Assembly (NCBI GenBank): GCA_944382875.1
Contig: CALWNQ010000024.1
Location: 1-32,706 of the forward strand
Direction: 5' to 3'
Length of the DNA: 32,706 nt
Origin: an uncultured Clostridia bacterium
Lineage (GTDB): Bacteria > Bacillota > Clostridia > Oscillospirales > Ruminococcaceae
A model generated the notes under the pieces. It saw only the letters and a list, made by a program, of their open reading frames with translations. It did not search any database and was not told the origin of the DNA. A program made the position numbers and the translations under genes. Every line of letters begins with the position of its first letter. The first letter of the stretch is position 1. Below, piece by piece: positions 32,683 to 32,706 of this stretch.

Positions 32683-32706
32683 ATGGCTCAAAAAAGGTAT
32701 AGCAAA
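32683..32706 (+). CDS. 5' end of an unidentified gene, truncated by the window
   Basis: ATG 32683 opens a frame reading MAQKRYSK to the window end. The purine-rich GTGGTGGTGA upstream is a weak ribosome site. An ATG at 32664 in another frame stops after 12 codons. Eight residues are too few to identify it. Confidence 0.4.

Overview
The window looks like a chromosomal segment from an anaerobic Gram-positive Firmicute, most likely Clostridia of the Oscillospiraceae/Ruminococcaceae type. Evidence: strong AGGAGG ribosome sites, TTGACA/TATAAT promoters, HrcA/CIRCE heat-shock control, an AddA-type recombination nuclease, an electron-bifurcating [FeFe] hydrogenase, a stand-alone PduL phosphotransacylase, a PadR-DUF2812 pair, and no respiratory genes. 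Family and taxon calls rest on recognised motifs; no search was run. The first 12 bases match the end of an Illumina adapter, so the window begins at a contig edge and genomic sequence starts near base 13.

Layout. 13-1415: 3' part of addA. 1465-1884 (minus): a small heat-shock protein with a structured leader and an upstream CIRCE operator, divergent from a beta-propeller glycosidase-like gene (2147-3103). 3215-5955: the tldD-tldE protease pair. 6077-7721: PadR regulator plus a DUF2812 membrane protein. 7876-10135: a LytTR response regulator divergent from an unrecognised HTH regulator. 10164-11803: a diacylglycerol/lipid kinase divergent from pduL. 11861-14002 (minus): an RpiR-type regulator followed by an HI0933-type flavoprotein. 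14177-19009: CIRCE-hrcA-grpE-dnaK-dnaJ. 19103-24149 (minus): hydC, a GHKL ATPase, a [2Fe-2S] protein, hydB and hydA. 24483-28774 (plus): a divergent cluster of a DRTGG protein, an RsbW-like ATPase, a small membrane protein, a hydrogenase-like protein with altered active-site residues (HydS-like), a second DRTGG protein, a PHP phosphoesterase and a histidine phosphatase. 28819-31953: a GH2 beta-galactosidase. 32038-32506: tRNA-Arg(ACG), tRNA-Pro(TGG), tRNA-Thr(TGT) and tRNA-Tyr(GTA). A new gene begins at 32683 and runs off the end.

How the genes may work together. HrcA encoded here should repress both CIRCE sites in the window, tying hsp20 to the DnaK operon. HydABC would couple H2 formation to reoxidation of NADH and ferredoxin, and PduL fits acetyl-phosphate/acetate production, so both serve fermentation. 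The strongest candidate for a poorly described system is the divergent HydS-like cluster. It combines a hydrogenase core whose proton-transfer cysteine and H-cluster methionine are replaced with two DRTGG proteins, two kinase-type ATPases (one inside the hydABC operon) and two phosphatase-type proteins. This is what a redox or H2 sensor feeding a phosphorylation switch could look like. The parts are visible in the sequence; the circuit is inference.
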